Assembly (NCBI RefSeq): GCF_954871325.1
Contig: NC_088776.1
Location: 4,347,985-4,411,984, forward strand
Reading direction: 5' to 3'
DNA: 64,000 nt
Origin: Gordionus sp. m RMFG-2023
Lineage: Eukaryota > Nematomorpha > Gordioida > Chordodea > Parachordodidae
A program made the translations under genes and the position numbers. This document shows positions 12,250-25,088 of this stretch, piece by piece; position 1 is the stretch's first letter; each line of letters opens with the position of its first letter. The notes below the pieces were generated by a model. It made no database searches, was not told the origin of the DNA, and saw only the letters and a list, made by a program, of their open reading frames with translations.

Positions 12250-12985
12250 AATATAATCTAAAATGTGTTTGAAATGCAAAGCATCCATAGCATTTTTTGG
12301 GATTATATCAACCATAGTTAATTTTATAAACATAGTTATTCAGCTAATAAGGCATCAAAAGATACTTTAGCATCTTTATGATAAATATCTAACAAATATA
12401 TTTTTTTTTCTATCATCATCTGAAAAAGGTTGGAAAGGCTTTTGTGGAAGTAATATCTGCGGATTTGTAAGTGCTGCATGATGAATTAAACCATTCATTT
12501 ATTTGGGTTATAAATATATCTAAGAGAGGGGACATTTGTTTTATAATACTCTTCTACTGATCCTATATTAATGTTTTGACGATGAGCTTGCTTGCTGTAA
12601 GTCGAGGGGGGCAAATATTAAACACGTATAGCTCTGATTTTGACTCAACAATAACATAAAATATGAAATTCTTCATCAACATTAGCTCTAATTTCCTTGA
12701 GTTCTAATAAAATGCTCTCCACTATTCTCATCTTCTTAATCAAGTCAATGTCATGTTTTTGAAAGTATTACATAAAATAGTGTATAATTATATAATACAT
12801 TCTAATGAGAAAAAAAATTTGGAATAAGTATTGAATCCAATAATTTACTTGCTTCTGAGGAAATATTTCTTTCAAGCCATTGTGATATTTCAGTAATAGC
12901 ATTAATAATCGGCTCTCCTAACTCCATAAAAGCTGTTACTGCTTGATGGTGGAGACTCGATCTCGTTGGACAAGCTTGCAATTTC
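12250..12985 (-). pseudogene. hAT transposase remnant
   Basis: Minus-strand translation in pieces gives motifs of the hAT transposases related to ZMYM1 and P52rIPK: CPTR followed by HHQAVTAFMELGEPIINAI, QKHDIDLIKKM, ESILLELKEIRANVDEEFH, and downstream a SLSNLFQ-like block. These match the middle and carboxy parts of the protein in the right order. Stops and frame changes separate the pieces, so it cannot encode an active enzyme. A similar fragment lies at 39704-39931. Confidence 0.6.
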
Positions 12986-13000
12986 TTTCTTCCTGTTGGA

Positions 13001-13739
13001 CAAGGAGTTTTTAGAGATAATTATTATTTGACTAGAAATTTAGATAAATATTACGCCACTAAAATTTGAAAATAATAGGTAAATTACGCCGAGGAAAACT
13101 TGAAATCGAAATTAATTGATAAAATAACTTAGTAGAAACGATAATATTTTTGAAAAATATATCCGGCATCATTTTTTTGGCTTGGGGGGGGGGAATTGTT
13201 CCCTAGCTATATCAGAATTAATGAAATTAAATATTGGGGCGGGAAAGAGTATGTCCACGATATAAATTTTTTCTAATCTAAAAGCATTAATAAAGGTTTA
13301 AATTTTAGATATAGCATTTATTGCTTAATACCCCAATTATTTTAAACTGAAATAAAGTAACTGTTGACACTCTGGTACTTATTTTTGTGCTATATCTGTT
13401 GATCTGGAAATCTACCTTAATACGTAATATCCCAAATTTATCCGAGTCAGTTAATTTCGAGATTTGGTTAAGTAATACTATATTCTATTAAACAGCAACC
13501 ACCTTTTGTCAATTTGATAAATTTTACTTGCGGAAAATATTATCATTTTTGATTTTGATATATGAGAACATTCTGTAATTTTATAGTTTGATACTGTAGC
13601 TAAAGCCCTGTACGAGCTGTCAGAAGCTTGACCCGAGCTCAAACTACTATTAATTTGATAACTTGCTTTATTATCTCGATGATCAGGCAATTCTTAAGTT
13701 TGAGTCAAGCATAGGAATAAATTGATCGTTTAAAATTTT
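13001..13739. other. AT-rich spacer with a G run
   Basis: Contains a run of ten G at about 13182-13191. This may be the decayed right side of the preceding hAT element, but the orientation does not match a terminal inverted repeat. No gene is seen. Confidence 0.4.
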
Positions 13740-14340
13740 TAATAATGATATGGGTAATCACAGCTGTTTTTCATTGATGTAAATGAATGTATCGTCATTC
13801 TAGGTATTATTATTATTATATTGCAATGTTTACAATACAACTTACATAATATTGTAATATTTTAGTTTTTGCCATAAAAATTCAGCAATAACTGATGTAG
13901 AAAAATAGGTTAATGCGACGACAATTATTGTTCCAAAATTATGATCTGCACAATTCTTATAATTTCATTTGAAATATGACTTTAGTCTAATTCATAAAAA
14001 ATCTTCTTACCTTCACATTTATCGTTAAAATTCCAAAGATTCATAAAAATATTATAATGATTATTACTTTAATAATATAGTATAAGGGAAAGTGAAGAAT
14101 TTATTTTTTTTCAAAAGAGAGAGAAAAAGAACGAAATAAAATTCTTATGACTCTGGTAATACTATTCGAAGACTTTATTTATTTAACAACGGATTGAGTT
14201 TATAATAAACAATTTGTTTTCTATTTAAATATTTAAAAATTTCTACTCTAATATCCGAGGTGAGGATAGTGCATCAAAATGACATAGGTGTATATCATAT
14301 GGAAGTGTATCTCTCCTCACTGTAGTGAAATTCTAATATC
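13740..14340. repeat. Duplicated receptor 3'-flank segment, stray copy
   Basis: Colinear with 40930-41420 and more weakly with 33485-33960. Shared phrases in order are ACTTACATAATATTGTAATATTT, TTCAGCAATAACTGATGTAGAA, ATTATGATCTGCACAATTCTTA, GACTTTAGTCTAATTCATAAAA, TTCAAAAGAGAG, TTCTTATGACT, AACGGATTGAGTTTATAATA and GGAGAGATAT. The other two copies lie directly downstream of receptor genes, so this marks another duplication whose coding part is gone. Confidence 0.65.
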
Positions 14341-14344
14341 ATTG

Positions 14345-14690
14345 ACATGGAAGGAGAGATATCAATACGTGCGTAGATCGTTTTGCCAGATTCTTTTTCT
14401 GCCAAATCCATCATGAAAGCGGAGAAAACAAAAACCAATAAATATTGCCCTCTTAATAATGTTTTGTTCGTTCGCGTAGTCTCAGACACCTGTGGATCAT
14501 TTGGACCCCAAGCCCTTAAATTATTCAAAAAAATAGGGCAAAGATTACGTTTAATCACAGGTGATCCAAAAGAAGGCTTCTACCTTCGACAAAGAATATC
14601 GATTGAAATCTGTCATTCCATATTCTTACATGGGTCATTAAGCCCATACCTAAATATAAATTTTCTTTTTTTAATTCCTCTTTTTTTAAT
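14345..14690 (+). pseudogene. LINE reverse transcriptase fragment
   Basis: A 116-codon frame reads AEKTKTNKYCPL, then VVSDTCGSFGPQALKLF, GQRLRLITGDP and LRQRISIEI. This pattern (a short charged segment, then ETxGxxGPxAL, GRRL, TG-P and QRxS) is typical of the carboxy-terminal part of many invertebrate non-LTR reverse transcriptases. Only this piece remains, with no EN or RT core nearby, so it is a truncated insertion. The assignment rests on remembered family patterns, not on an alignment. Confidence 0.45.
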
Positions 14691-15300
14691 TATATATCTT
14701 TATATTGATTATAGATCTAGTATGTTAATATGAAATTATTATATTTTATATTTATATTATACATAAATTAAATTTTTTTTAAAAATAAAGAAAATAAAAC
14801 TTAAAAAAAAATATTTAAAAATTAATTAAATCTTTTTGAAAATTTTAACCATCACTAAAAATGGATGTTTCGGTTTATAATGTTTACCACGGTGTAATAA
14901 CTAAACTGCGAATTGTGTGATTTATTTTTATTCTATTACATATCAATTATATTTTAAAAATGTAAATAAAATGTTTTTATTATATAAATCAAATTTATCC
15001 AAATAAAAAATTATCTAAATAAATAAAATAGAATATGGAAGAAAAAGTAGCCCAATGTTAAGAAAATTGTTATAAGTCAAACAATATCCAATCATAAACT
15101 TTTACATCAACCTGTCTGAACTGACCTATAAAATTGGACCTAAATTGACCACAAAAACTTGTATCAATTGAACAACATAAAAAAATATGGTCCAATATAC
15201 TGAACCATGACACGATATAAACCATTTAATTAGTACTTTTAAGAAAAATTAAAACAAAAAAAACGAGTATATCCCTTATTTTACCTCAATTTCATGTGAT
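14691..15300. other. AT-rich spacer next to the LTR fossil
   Basis: No gene. The phrase TTATAATGTTTACCACGGT at about 14876-14894 recurs in near-identical form at 24429-24446, on the far side of the LTR-fossil region. It may be part of an element end. Confidence 0.4.
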
Positions 15301-17700
15301 CGTGATGACGGATCACAGTAACCCCGGTTATTAACAAAATTTCACTTAATTTCGACCCCGGTTAACTATTACCCGACCTCTTTCCCACTTCTTTCCCCGA
15401 TTGTCGAACAATCTCCAAACCTTCTGGCCCACTGAAAATTTTACCCCTAATTTCATTCCTACTAAGGTAATAAATTTCCCTTTTGGTTTCAATAAATCTA
15501 AAGGACCCCGTTCGCCTACCTAAAAATAACTCTACCGGCGTGATCCCCTCTCGATTGCGAAAATTAAGATAATATAACTGAGACATGTAAGCCTCATCCT
15601 AACGATTACCAGCCTTCCTAATCCAATTTTTAACAATTGCTACCATCCTCTCAGCCTGTCCATTCGAGCTGGGATGATACGGCAGCGTAAGAATATTCTG
15701 GGTCTGTGACTCAGCACAAAAATGTTTGAACTCATCACTGACGAAAGCGGGACCCCCATCAGACACTATCGTGTCGGGAAAACAAAATCGGGCATATAAT
15801 TCCCTTAATTTTTTGATAACTACTTTAGTGATATAACCATGTACTTCTGCATTTTCTATCCATTTGGAAAATGAATATACCACTAAAAAATATGATTTTT
15901 TTATCAAGGTCTAAGAAATCAATGTGGATACGTTCCCAAGGTTTCCTTGATCGGGGCCAAACTTGCCCTACTTCTTTACGAGGCATAGGAGCACAGGTAT
16001 TACACGGAACGCATTTCCTGGTAATCCCTTCAATAGCATTGCCCATACCAGGCCACCATACATATTCCCGAACCCAAGATTTCATCTTGTCCCGACCTTG
16101 ATGTCCGGCATGCAATAAATTCATAATTCTACTCCGTAATTTATACGGAATTACAGCCCTGTTTCCCCTCATAATACAATCATCAACAATTGACAATTCC
16201 TTTTGTATCTTTTTATAAGAATCATATTTGTTTTTCTAAGGCTTTTCTCCTGTTAAACTCAATTTTATCTGACTTAAATCTTTGTCATTTACAGTATTTG
16301 TTTTCAGATCCTCCCATTGGTAGGACCTCCCTTTAAAATATATGACAGAGTACGCACTAAAGCCTTCTCTCTATCAATACCTATCCAGTCACTTATTTCG
16401 GGATCTGCACAGCCAGAACCTAACCTAAACAAAATATCAGGCAAATGATTCTCCTTGCCTCGACGATATCTAAACTCTACGTTAAAACTGCTCACTAGTA
16501 ATAACCAACGCTGCAACCGGGGAGATAACAGTAACACCCTGTTATCCTTTCGGAATAAGTAAATTAACGGTTTGTGATCGGTAAAAATTACAAATTTTTT
16601 ACTTTACCAATCAAATATTCATGGCATTTTGTCAAACCGAAAATCACGGCCAAGGCCTCCTGTTCAATCACAGAATATCTCGTTTCTACATCCCGAAAAA
16701 CTCGCTAAAAAAACAGGATGGGTCTTTCCATACCATCAATTAAATGTAATAATGCTCCTCTAACACCTTTGTTAGATGCATCAACCGCTAATACGATTTC
16801 CAAATCATTGTTGAAACATACTAAAATTGGCTCTTCCCCAATCTTTCCCTTTAAAATTTCAAATGCCTCTTGCTGTTCCAATTTCCAATCAAAATAAATA
16901 CCCTTTTTTAATAACTCATACAACGGGGCAGCTACCTTCGCAAAATCCTCAATAAAACGATGGTAATAATTTACCATACCCAAAAAAGACTGCACCTCAG
17001 CCTTACTATTATGCTGCTTCAAACTTAATATATTCTTCAAATTTATTTTGTAATTGCTTCACCTCAATCCCATTTATTTGATGGCCTAAATATTCTACCT
17101 CCATTACTCCCAATAAACTTTTCTCCTTACTGGCTCTCAAGCCTTTGTCATGAATTCTCTTTAAAACCTCCTCCAACCGTTGGTTATGCTGTTCAGGTGT
17201 CATACCTGTAATTAGCACATCATCCATATAATAAAATACGCCCTCTAGTCCTTGGAACACGGACGCCGTGGTACGCTGAAAAATAGGGGCCGAAACACTC
17301 AACCCAAATGGTAATCTACAAAAAGCGAATACCTTTAGGAGTCGTTATCATCAATAATTCGAATTTCCTCCCTCAAAGGTAATTGCAGATAGGCCGACGA
17401 AAAATCAACCTTTGAAAAATATTTCGCCCCTTTTAAATGAGCCAAAATTTCCTCAATTCGAGGCAACGGATATTTAACCTCTTCTACCCACCTATTTAAT
17501 GTTACTCTGAAATCAGCACAGAGCCTCAATTTACCATTTGATTTCTTAACCGGTACCAACGGGGTTGCCCATATATTCCACTGGAACAATAATACCATCC
17601 TTAACCCATTGACTTTTTCCATTCAAAAGGAACTCGTCGACACGCTAGAAAAATAGGTGAAAATCCCTCCTTTAATTTTACATCCACGATAATCATTAAG
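15300..17700 (-). mobile_element. Ty3/gypsy LTR retrotransposon fossil 1 (pol region)
   Basis: A broken Ty3/gypsy-type element read on the minus strand. Parts in order are reverse transcriptase (about 17622-17010, including a YMDD core), RNase H (about 17040-16500), the integrase zinc-binding HHCC region (about 16196-15980) and the integrase core with a following tail (about 15907-15362). The order RT, RNase H, integrase identifies the family. Gag is not seen and no certain long terminal repeat pair was found. The coding region is split by roughly five or more breaks, so it is moderately old. Domain sequence is still clear, so it is younger than fossil 2. Confidence 0.8.
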
Positions 17701-18034
17701 ACAACCTAATTTTTCATCAAAAATTATTTCATATTTCTTCAATGGAAAAGGGAAATTGATTTTGTGTAAACTAACTTATATAAACATAAAACAAAAAAAA
17801 ATTCAAAGTTTTCTACATTATTTTTGGTGTTATGATCTTCATTCTCATTTTAGTTCTTTTTTTAATTAGATTTTTGGGTTTAAGAAATATATTATTTTTT
17901 TCACTCATTTTATGTAAACTAACTTATATAAACATAAAAATAAAAAAAAATTATGGACTACTTTTTCCTCCATATTCTCTTTTATTTATTTAGATAATTT
18001 TAATTTTTGATAAATTTGATTTATATAAAATTGA
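17701..18034. repeat. Locally duplicated AT-rich block
   Basis: TGTAAACTAACTTATATAAA occurs at about 17765 and again at about 17914, with similar sequence after each. This is a tandem duplication of roughly 150 bp between the two LTR fossils. No coding signal. Confidence 0.55.
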
Positions 18035-18514
18035 TAGGCTATAATAGTAAACTATATTACATATGACTTTATTGTTGCATTCACTAGAAAATATATAATG
18101 CCAATCAACATGATACAAATAGAATGTAATATAAAATGTATGAACTATAATAATATCTTATATAGCATTTATCTCATTTCCTTACACTTAAGATGTTAAA
18201 ACTCCTCAATCAGACGATGTGTAGGCTTCCTCGATTGTTGTGATTTCCGCCTCATTGTTGTTTCTAGTTCTCGAGGTGATAAAAAAATATCCTGTAGACC
18301 TTTCGCCCTTATCTCTCTCACTATAGGTGTTCCTTCTACATTTTCCAAATTCTCAACTATTTCTGACTTCATATTTTCTTCATTTTCCTCCTCTCTCCAT
18401 GATTTCTCCATTTCTTTTGCTACATCCCGTTTTCGCAGTTGATCCGCATACTTTCGTATCGTTCTATCCTTACTTTCTGCCTAAAAGAAACAAGAAATAT
18501 TTAAGTTGTGTTTT

Positions 18515-20408
18515 GATTTAAATAAATTTTATTTCTACTTTTAAAAATCAAATAATAATAATGATAATATGTATAATAATCAACTGGTATATATACTAAA
18601 ACATTTCAATCAACTGGTATATGTAACAAAACATTTAAATTAATACTCAATAAATTATTTCACAAATTTGAATAAACAACAAAATATGTAACAAAACATT
18701 TAAATTAATGCTCAATAAATTATTTCACAAATTTGAATAAACAACACAATTAACATTCCCCTCCTCGACAAAGCATCAAGTTGCTGCTCGGTTGGCGCAT
18801 AAGTCTGTCTGAGTCGCATGAGTCCATACGTTTTCGTAGGTTAATATTATCATAAGGATCAAGTTTGAATATATGGAATATGGAATAAAATTTTAAATAA
18901 AAAAATTTTTGGAAATTCCGAGAGAATGATATTATATAAAAATTTTGTAATATGTAGAATTCCATAAGAATGATAAATCAAAAAAAAATTATATAAAATT
19001 TCGCGTTTTTTTTTTAAAATTTTGCGTTTTATATTTTATTAGTAGCGTTTTAATATTTAATTAGTAGCGTTTTAATATTTAATTTATTTTTATTTATTTT
19101 CAATCTCCGAGGTTAAAATATGCAAATATTATGCACATTTCCCTCTCTTAAAAAAAATTTAAATTTCACACAATATTTTTCTAAAATAATGATGTTTAAT
19201 TTTTACATAACCTTTTGACTTCAAAAGCTTTATTTCAAAAACATTTTTATCATATTAAGTATTACTTATAAGGGTTATGTAAATCTATCATGTGATTTAA
19301 ACCTTTTAATTCATGTTTTAATTACATTTTAATATATTTAAAATTAAAGTTTTATCTTCTTGTTTAGGATTTTTAATGGTTTATTTTTAATTATATCATT
19401 CATCTTTAGGTTTAGTTAATTTACAACAATTGGTCATCATACCAGAAATCAAAAAAAATATCAATATTTCACTAAGAAATTAAGTAAATAATTTTTTAAG
19501 GCTTTTATGTGTTCAAATATGTCCATTATTGATTTACATTTAAGTTATTTTAATAAGTAAATTTACAACATGCCTTTATCTCAGCATAAAATTTTAATTT
19601 ATAATAACTTTTCTTCTTACGTGGATTAGAATAATAAGTATTCATCATTGGTCTCACAAAATAGAATTCATAACCTAACGTCCAACTTCTATATCGGTTC
19701 TTTCTAGGTTGTCACATTAGGTTAGGTGCTGGTTATCATGTTCCAGTCTAACATGAAGAAAGAAGTTTTTTGCATGAAAGTGCTAAGGTTTGATTCTAGG
19801 TCATCTCCATAGATTAGATAGTTATTTCAGTAGATTAAGCAATCAACACAATAGGAAGTCATCACAATAGGTAGTCATATAAATAGAGTCGTCTTAATGG
19901 AATAAGCAATCATCACAATAGGTAGTCATCACAATAGGTAGTCATATAAATAGAGTCATCTCAATGGATTAAGTAATCGTCACAATAGGTAGTCGTCACA
20001 ATAGGTAGTCAAATCAATAGATAAGGTAGCCATCAAATAAATAGTCATCACAATTCGAATTTAATTTAATTTTTACTTTTTTTTTTTTAATTTTAGGTAA
20101 ATTTTTATATATTTACTTCTTTTGTTTTTTACAAAAACGTACCGGGGCGCCATAAAGAAAACAAGTTTTAAAAGTTTTAATTTAAATTTTATTTCTACTT
20201 TAAAAATATAAAATAATAATAATGATAATAATCGACTGGTATATATACTAAAACATTTCAATCAACTGGTATATGTAACAAAACATTTAAATTAATACTC
20301 AATAAATTATTTCACAAATTTGAATAAACAACACAATATGTAACAAAACATTTAAATTAATGCTCAATAAATTATTTCACAAATTTGAATAAACAACATA
20401 ATTAACAC
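18515..20408. mobile_element. 1.9 kb insert with direct terminal repeats, inside LTR fossil 2
   Basis: Direct repeats of about 230 bp lie at 18515-18752 and 20165-20408. Both run from TTTTATTTCTACTTT through CAACTGGTATATGTAACAAA to TTGAATAAACAACA. Each contains a tandem pair of about 70 bp units (AAATTAATACTCAATAAATT and AAATTAATGCTCAATAAATT). The middle has no open frame. It splits the tail of fossil 2, so it is younger. A small non-autonomous LTR element is the simplest reading; a local tandem duplication is the alternative. Confidence 0.5.
19825..20062. repeat. Minisatellite of CACAATAGGTAGTCAT units
   Basis: About ten imperfect repeats of a 14-17 bp unit, such as CATCACAATAGGTAGT with ATAAATAGAGTCRTCTCAATGG variants. 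It lies in the middle of the 1.9 kb insert, and no function can be read from it. Confidence 0.75.
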
Positions 20409-23400
20409 TGCCAAGTGGGAATATATACCAGTTTTGGATTTTATAATTCCTTCTCTCCAAACTGAATTAATTTCGTTATGTAATACAGGTTGTGAAATCT
20501 CGAATTCCCTCATTTGAATGTGTTTATCATGCGCTGTCTTTTGTCGCATATTAGATTGTTCCATCTAATCCTTATGTAACCAATCTAATCCAGTTTTTAG
20601 ATTGTGCCCCAACAATAATTTTGCCGACGTGTAGTTAATTGGTGCTCGCCTATTCTATTTGCTGTCAAAACTTCCCATAGCTTCATTTGGGTCCTTAATA
20701 TCTTTGGAAAAATAATCGACTCTTAAGTGTTCGTAATCTCCTTTCAGCTAACCTATTCGTTTTGGGATGGCAAGGTGTTGAATGTATTAATTTAATATTT
20801 TTCGCTAACAGAATTTTCGAAATTCTCCAGAAATAAACTGAGGGCCATTATCTGATACAATTTATCTTGGTATTCCAAAACATGTGAACTATTTCCTTAT
20901 CCTGATCATTGTTGTAGACGTGGTCTCTCTCATCAACTCGACTTCAACCCATTTAGAATGTCCATCAACTCCAATTAGCCATGAATACGAATTGATAGGT
21001 CCCGAAAATCTACATGAATGCTTTTGGCATATTAGAAATGTTTCACGATTATAAAGGAACCTCCAATATATTCGACAGATTACTTTGACATGGCATACAT
21101 TGACGAACATGTTGTTCACTGTCTTGCCACCAACAATACATTCTAAAAATTGATTTTATAGCCTTTATTCCTGGATGCCCCCTGTGTTTAATAGTTAATA
21201 TTGATTTCCTTAACACCAATGGAATTACCAACTTTCCATTTCATTCAATGACATCACGATCTACTGACAATTTCTCCCGACGATTAAAAACTTAACTCTG
21301 CATCATTTTTAGCCTCAAACCCCATCAAATATTTTTAATTACTTGATTTATCAATCTATCTTACCTTGTTTCTTTCTGGAATTCAACTAAGATTTATATA
21401 GAGCAAATTTATAGTTCTAATTTTTAATGCATGTTTCTGGTCGTTATTTGACTCAATTGCTGCTGGCAGTTCTAAATAATGTATCATCCACTATGTTTTC
21501 TTTTCCTGTACCATATTCAATTTCAAAATCATATGCGAACATTTTCCATGCCCAGCGCATTAATCAACTATTGAATATTTTTAGTAGTTCACGTTTATCT
21601 CTAAATAATTTTTCCAAAGGTTTGTGATCTATTCGCAATAAAATTTTCGTCCAAAAATGAAAGCATGAAATTTATCCATTCCAAACAAAAGTGCTCGTGT
21701 CTCTTTTTCTATTAGTGCATAATTTTCTCTGTGATGTTCGCGAAGCAAATGCGACAGGTCTGCTAAAACTCATTTTAACTATGTGAAGTAGCACAGCTCC
21801 AAAACCAGTGTTGGAGGCGTCAAATTTCAATATAATTGACAAGTTTGACGAATAAGGAATTAAAGTTTTATTTGTTGACAAAAGTTGCTTTATTTTATTA
21901 AATACATTTTGTTCTGTGTCACTGTCACCAACCTCAAGGAACTTTTAATGCTTGTTTATTTATACAGTGGAGCGTCTATGCCATGTAAATCTAGTAAAAA
22001 TTTCTAGTAATAATTCACAAGTCCTAAAAAAGATAGCATTTAGTATATATTCTTAGGAGTTGGTATCCTTCGAATAGCATCTATTTTTTCCTTTGCTGGA
22101 TACATGCCATTTTTATCTATTACAAATCTTAGAAAAGAAACTTATAAAAAAGGTATTTTCGCCCATTTTACCTTCATACCAGACAGTTTTAATTTCATTA
22201 ATACTTTTTTTAAATTGTTAAAATGTTATTTTTTCCCGTTACGATAATATCGTCCAGGTATACTCCTGTCATTTTGCAGTTGCAATAGATTATTCATATA
22301 TCGTTGGGAAATAGTCGGCGCACTAGAAATGTAGAAAGGCATAATATTCAATATGGATTGATATAATAAGGAATTCCTTTGAGCACTCTTTTATTAGTAG
22401 CTGCAAATAAGCATCTTTTAAATCTATGACAGTAAATTTTAACCTCCCCCCCCTCCCCTTGTAATTTGGCCAAAGATCATCCACAGTTGGTATTGGTAAT
22501 CATATAAGATAAATGGGTTTAAAATCAGCACAAATATCAATTTCTCCGTTTGTTTTATGCACGTTTACTGTTGGAGTAGCCAGCGTCACACCCATTTTTG
22601 TTCCAATCTCCTTCAATATTCCTGATTTAATCAATCACTCGACTTCCATTTCAATTGGCTTCCGTAATGGAAAAGGTGGTCTACGTGCTGGGTTGGTATG
22701 ATTTCGATCATACTGCCTCACTAAGATATATGCTAACTTCAAAATCATTAACTAGTCCTGTATCATCAAAAGCACTGACAAATTCTATAGTCATGGCAGC
22801 AATTTGTTTATCAATTTTTATAATATCTTTATTTGTTATACTACGTGTTGTAGCTTCTCGTGGAATAAACCTATTAAATGCCAGTATTCATGGTAGTCCA
22901 AACAGTGGTATGTCATTTGAAAAGGTAACCACAATTTGTAATGATCTGCCTATATTTTACAGTTGCACTCTTGCAATAGTTTCACCAAGGACGTCCAGCT
23001 GTTGATTGCCGTTAACTGACAATGGTTTTGTTGGTTCAAAATTTGGTCTGCCAATTTTATCCCATTATTGTTTTCCAAAAATTTAATCGGTACTTTTATG
23101 CTAACGGATATCTTGGCACTATTTCTACCAATCTGCTGATTAATTATCATCTTGATGCATAACATCTAGCGCTTACGTCCCTTGCAATATTTTTCATAAT
23201 GCCCTACCTTTTGGCAATTGTAACATTTTACCTTGATGCAAAACATTGGAATGAAGTGTGAGTTCTTCCACATCTTGAACAGTCATTGTTCTTACCCATA
23301 TCATATTGTTCAATTTACTATTATCTCTGTACTTAAAATTGTTATTGTTATTGTAATTAAAATTTCCTTTTTCTTTATATCGATACTTTTCTATTAAAAG

Positions 23401-24299
23401 GATTTCCTTGATTATTCTCCAATTGTACCTTAGATTTATCAGCCTTTTTTTGCTATCATATTTGTATCCTCAGCTCCTTCCATTGCCAAAGCCATATTTA
23501 AAACTTGTTGAAAGCACCCTTTCTCCCAGGCTATTTATTCCATCTGGAAATCTGGTGCGAATATCTTTCTCCAATGTAGCCATTTTAATTCCAATCATCA
23601 TCTGATCCCTAAATCTTCCATAAAGGTTAGATTCAAACTTACACTCTTGTTCCAATCTTTGAGCCCACCTGCAAACTCAGCAACTGCTTCGCCTTCCCTT
23701 CTCGAGCTAAACAAAGTTGAAGTCGGCTTAAACACTGATATCTAACTTTAACTATCTCCTCTTAATTAAGTTCCTTCAAGATTCTTGGATATATAAATGA
23801 CCTCATCTCTGCCAAATTACTAATCCCGATGTTAATAATATATTTTTCTTGGTTTCCTTATTTATTAATATCCCTCTTATCTCCAACACATCATCTATAT
23901 ATTCAATATAATCTTAAAAAATTGTTTTATTTATCAAATTTAGCTATAATTAATTTATTCAATTTTTTACTTGATTATCAATATTCGTTTCACTTACATT
24001 CATTTCACCACTATTATTAATTAAAATGTTTGAATCATCACTTTTACCAATTACAATAGTTGGTCTTTCTTCTTTATTCATAAAATCCTTTATCGCCATT
24101 ATAGTAAACTATATTACATATAACTTTATTGTTGCATCAGAAAATATATAATGTCAATCATCATAATAATATAATCCAAATAGAATGTAATATAAAATGA
24201 ATGAATCACATCTATAAAAAATTTTTTTTACCTGTCCATTCTCAGTTTACCTCTCCATTCTCAATCCACTACCCTTTCGGTTACCATTCCTTTGCTTTT

Positions 24300-24580
24300 C
24301 CAAGCAAAATGCAGTCCTTCATGCTATAAAATTAACTAACTCTTGTAATTTATAGTTGTGCTTAAAACTTTAATGACATTTAAAATTTTTAATTTAATTT
24401 CTCAACTTAAAAAAGATGTTCTCGTTATAATGTTTACCACCGTTCCTTGGATTTTCCTTATTAAAATACAGTCCTTCATGTTATAAAATTAAACTAACTC
24501 TTCTAATTTATAGTTAATCTTAAAATTTTAATGACATTTAAAAAATATTTTTTAAATTTAATTTCTCAACTTAATTACCA
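24300..24580. repeat. Tandem duplication of about 150 bp
   Basis: TGCAGTCCTTCATGCTATAAAATTAACTAACTCT with downstream TTTATAGTT, CTTTAATGACATTTAAAA and TTTCTCAACTTAA occurs at about 24310-24410. It is repeated with small changes at about 24468-24575. It lies just outside the LTR fossil and may be part of its flank or end. Confidence 0.6.
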
Positions 24581-25080
24581 TAAAATTGTAATCTGCCCTT
24601 CTTCATAACGCACTATTACAAGCAAATTATTTGTTGTGATAGTTTTTATTTAATGATTTGTATCTAATAACGGGAAATCAAATTTTGAATCATAGCAATT
24701 CTTCAACTAATGACATACAACTTTTAGAAATTTTTAATTATAATGTTAAACCTTCAAAAAGATGCCCAGCAGACACAATTAATAGTTGTAAACATAATTT
24801 ACGCAATATACTTAATTCGAATTTCATTAAAAACATAAGAAAAATATATTTTATCACGAATCAAATCATAATGAATGAATCAATAATCAATCATTATAAA
24901 TCAAATAATTAAAATTCCAATCCATAAATTCTCCAACTGAATAATAAATATTATTTTTCCAAAACATATTATAAAAAAAATAATAATCTGATTTAACATT
25001 TCTTGAAAATAAATAAACATTTTTTATTTTTCTCTTTAATTAAACATCTGCAACACGCCCACCCTTCAAAAGCCTAGATA
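24581..25080. other. AT-rich spacer
   Basis: An 84-codon frame at 24658-24912 opens here but has low complexity, no motif and no neighbour support. I do not call a gene. Confidence 0.4.
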
Positions 25081-25088
25081 CCATATAA

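Larger units (their letters stand above)
11457..13000 (-). mobile_element. Decayed hAT element (ZMYM1/P52rIPK-like transposase type)
   Basis: The left end CAGGCGCGTACGCAGAAAT followed by CTGGGGGGGG resembles hAT-type termini seen in invertebrate genomes. The transposase remnant on the minus strand lies at about 12985-12250, and a GC-rich MITE is inserted at 11873-12167. A matching right terminus is not certain, so the right limit is approximate. The element is old, with many stops and frame changes. Confidence 0.6.
18035..24210 (-). mobile_element. Ty3/gypsy LTR retrotransposon fossil 2, with a nested insert
   Basis: A strongly decayed Ty3/gypsy-type element on the minus strand. Parts from its 5' side are a gag-like piece (about 23800-23470), a CCHC zinc knuckle (about 23240-23190), a protease-like region (about 23165-22900), reverse transcriptase (about 22700-21980), RNase H (about 21900-21450), integrase (about 21231-20890) and a post-integrase tail. 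The tail is separated into two parts by an insert at about 18515-20408. Similar blocks of about 110-130 bp at 18035-18165 and 24098-24210 (TATAGTAAACTATATTACAT at the left) flank it and are probably remains of the terminal repeats. More than ten breaks are likely, so it is old. Confidence 0.7.

Noticed and set aside
13001-13200. Right terminus of the hAT element at the ten-G run
   Set aside because: A terminal inverted repeat would show C, not G, on this strand, so the run cannot be paired with the left end.
19825-20062. CRISPR-like array
   Set aside because: Units are short, imperfect and contiguous without unique spacers, in a eukaryotic context. It is a minisatellite.
24658-24912. 84-codon frame as a small gene
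   Set aside because: Asn/Ile-rich low-complexity peptide with composition equal to its surroundings. Expected by chance in AT-rich DNA.
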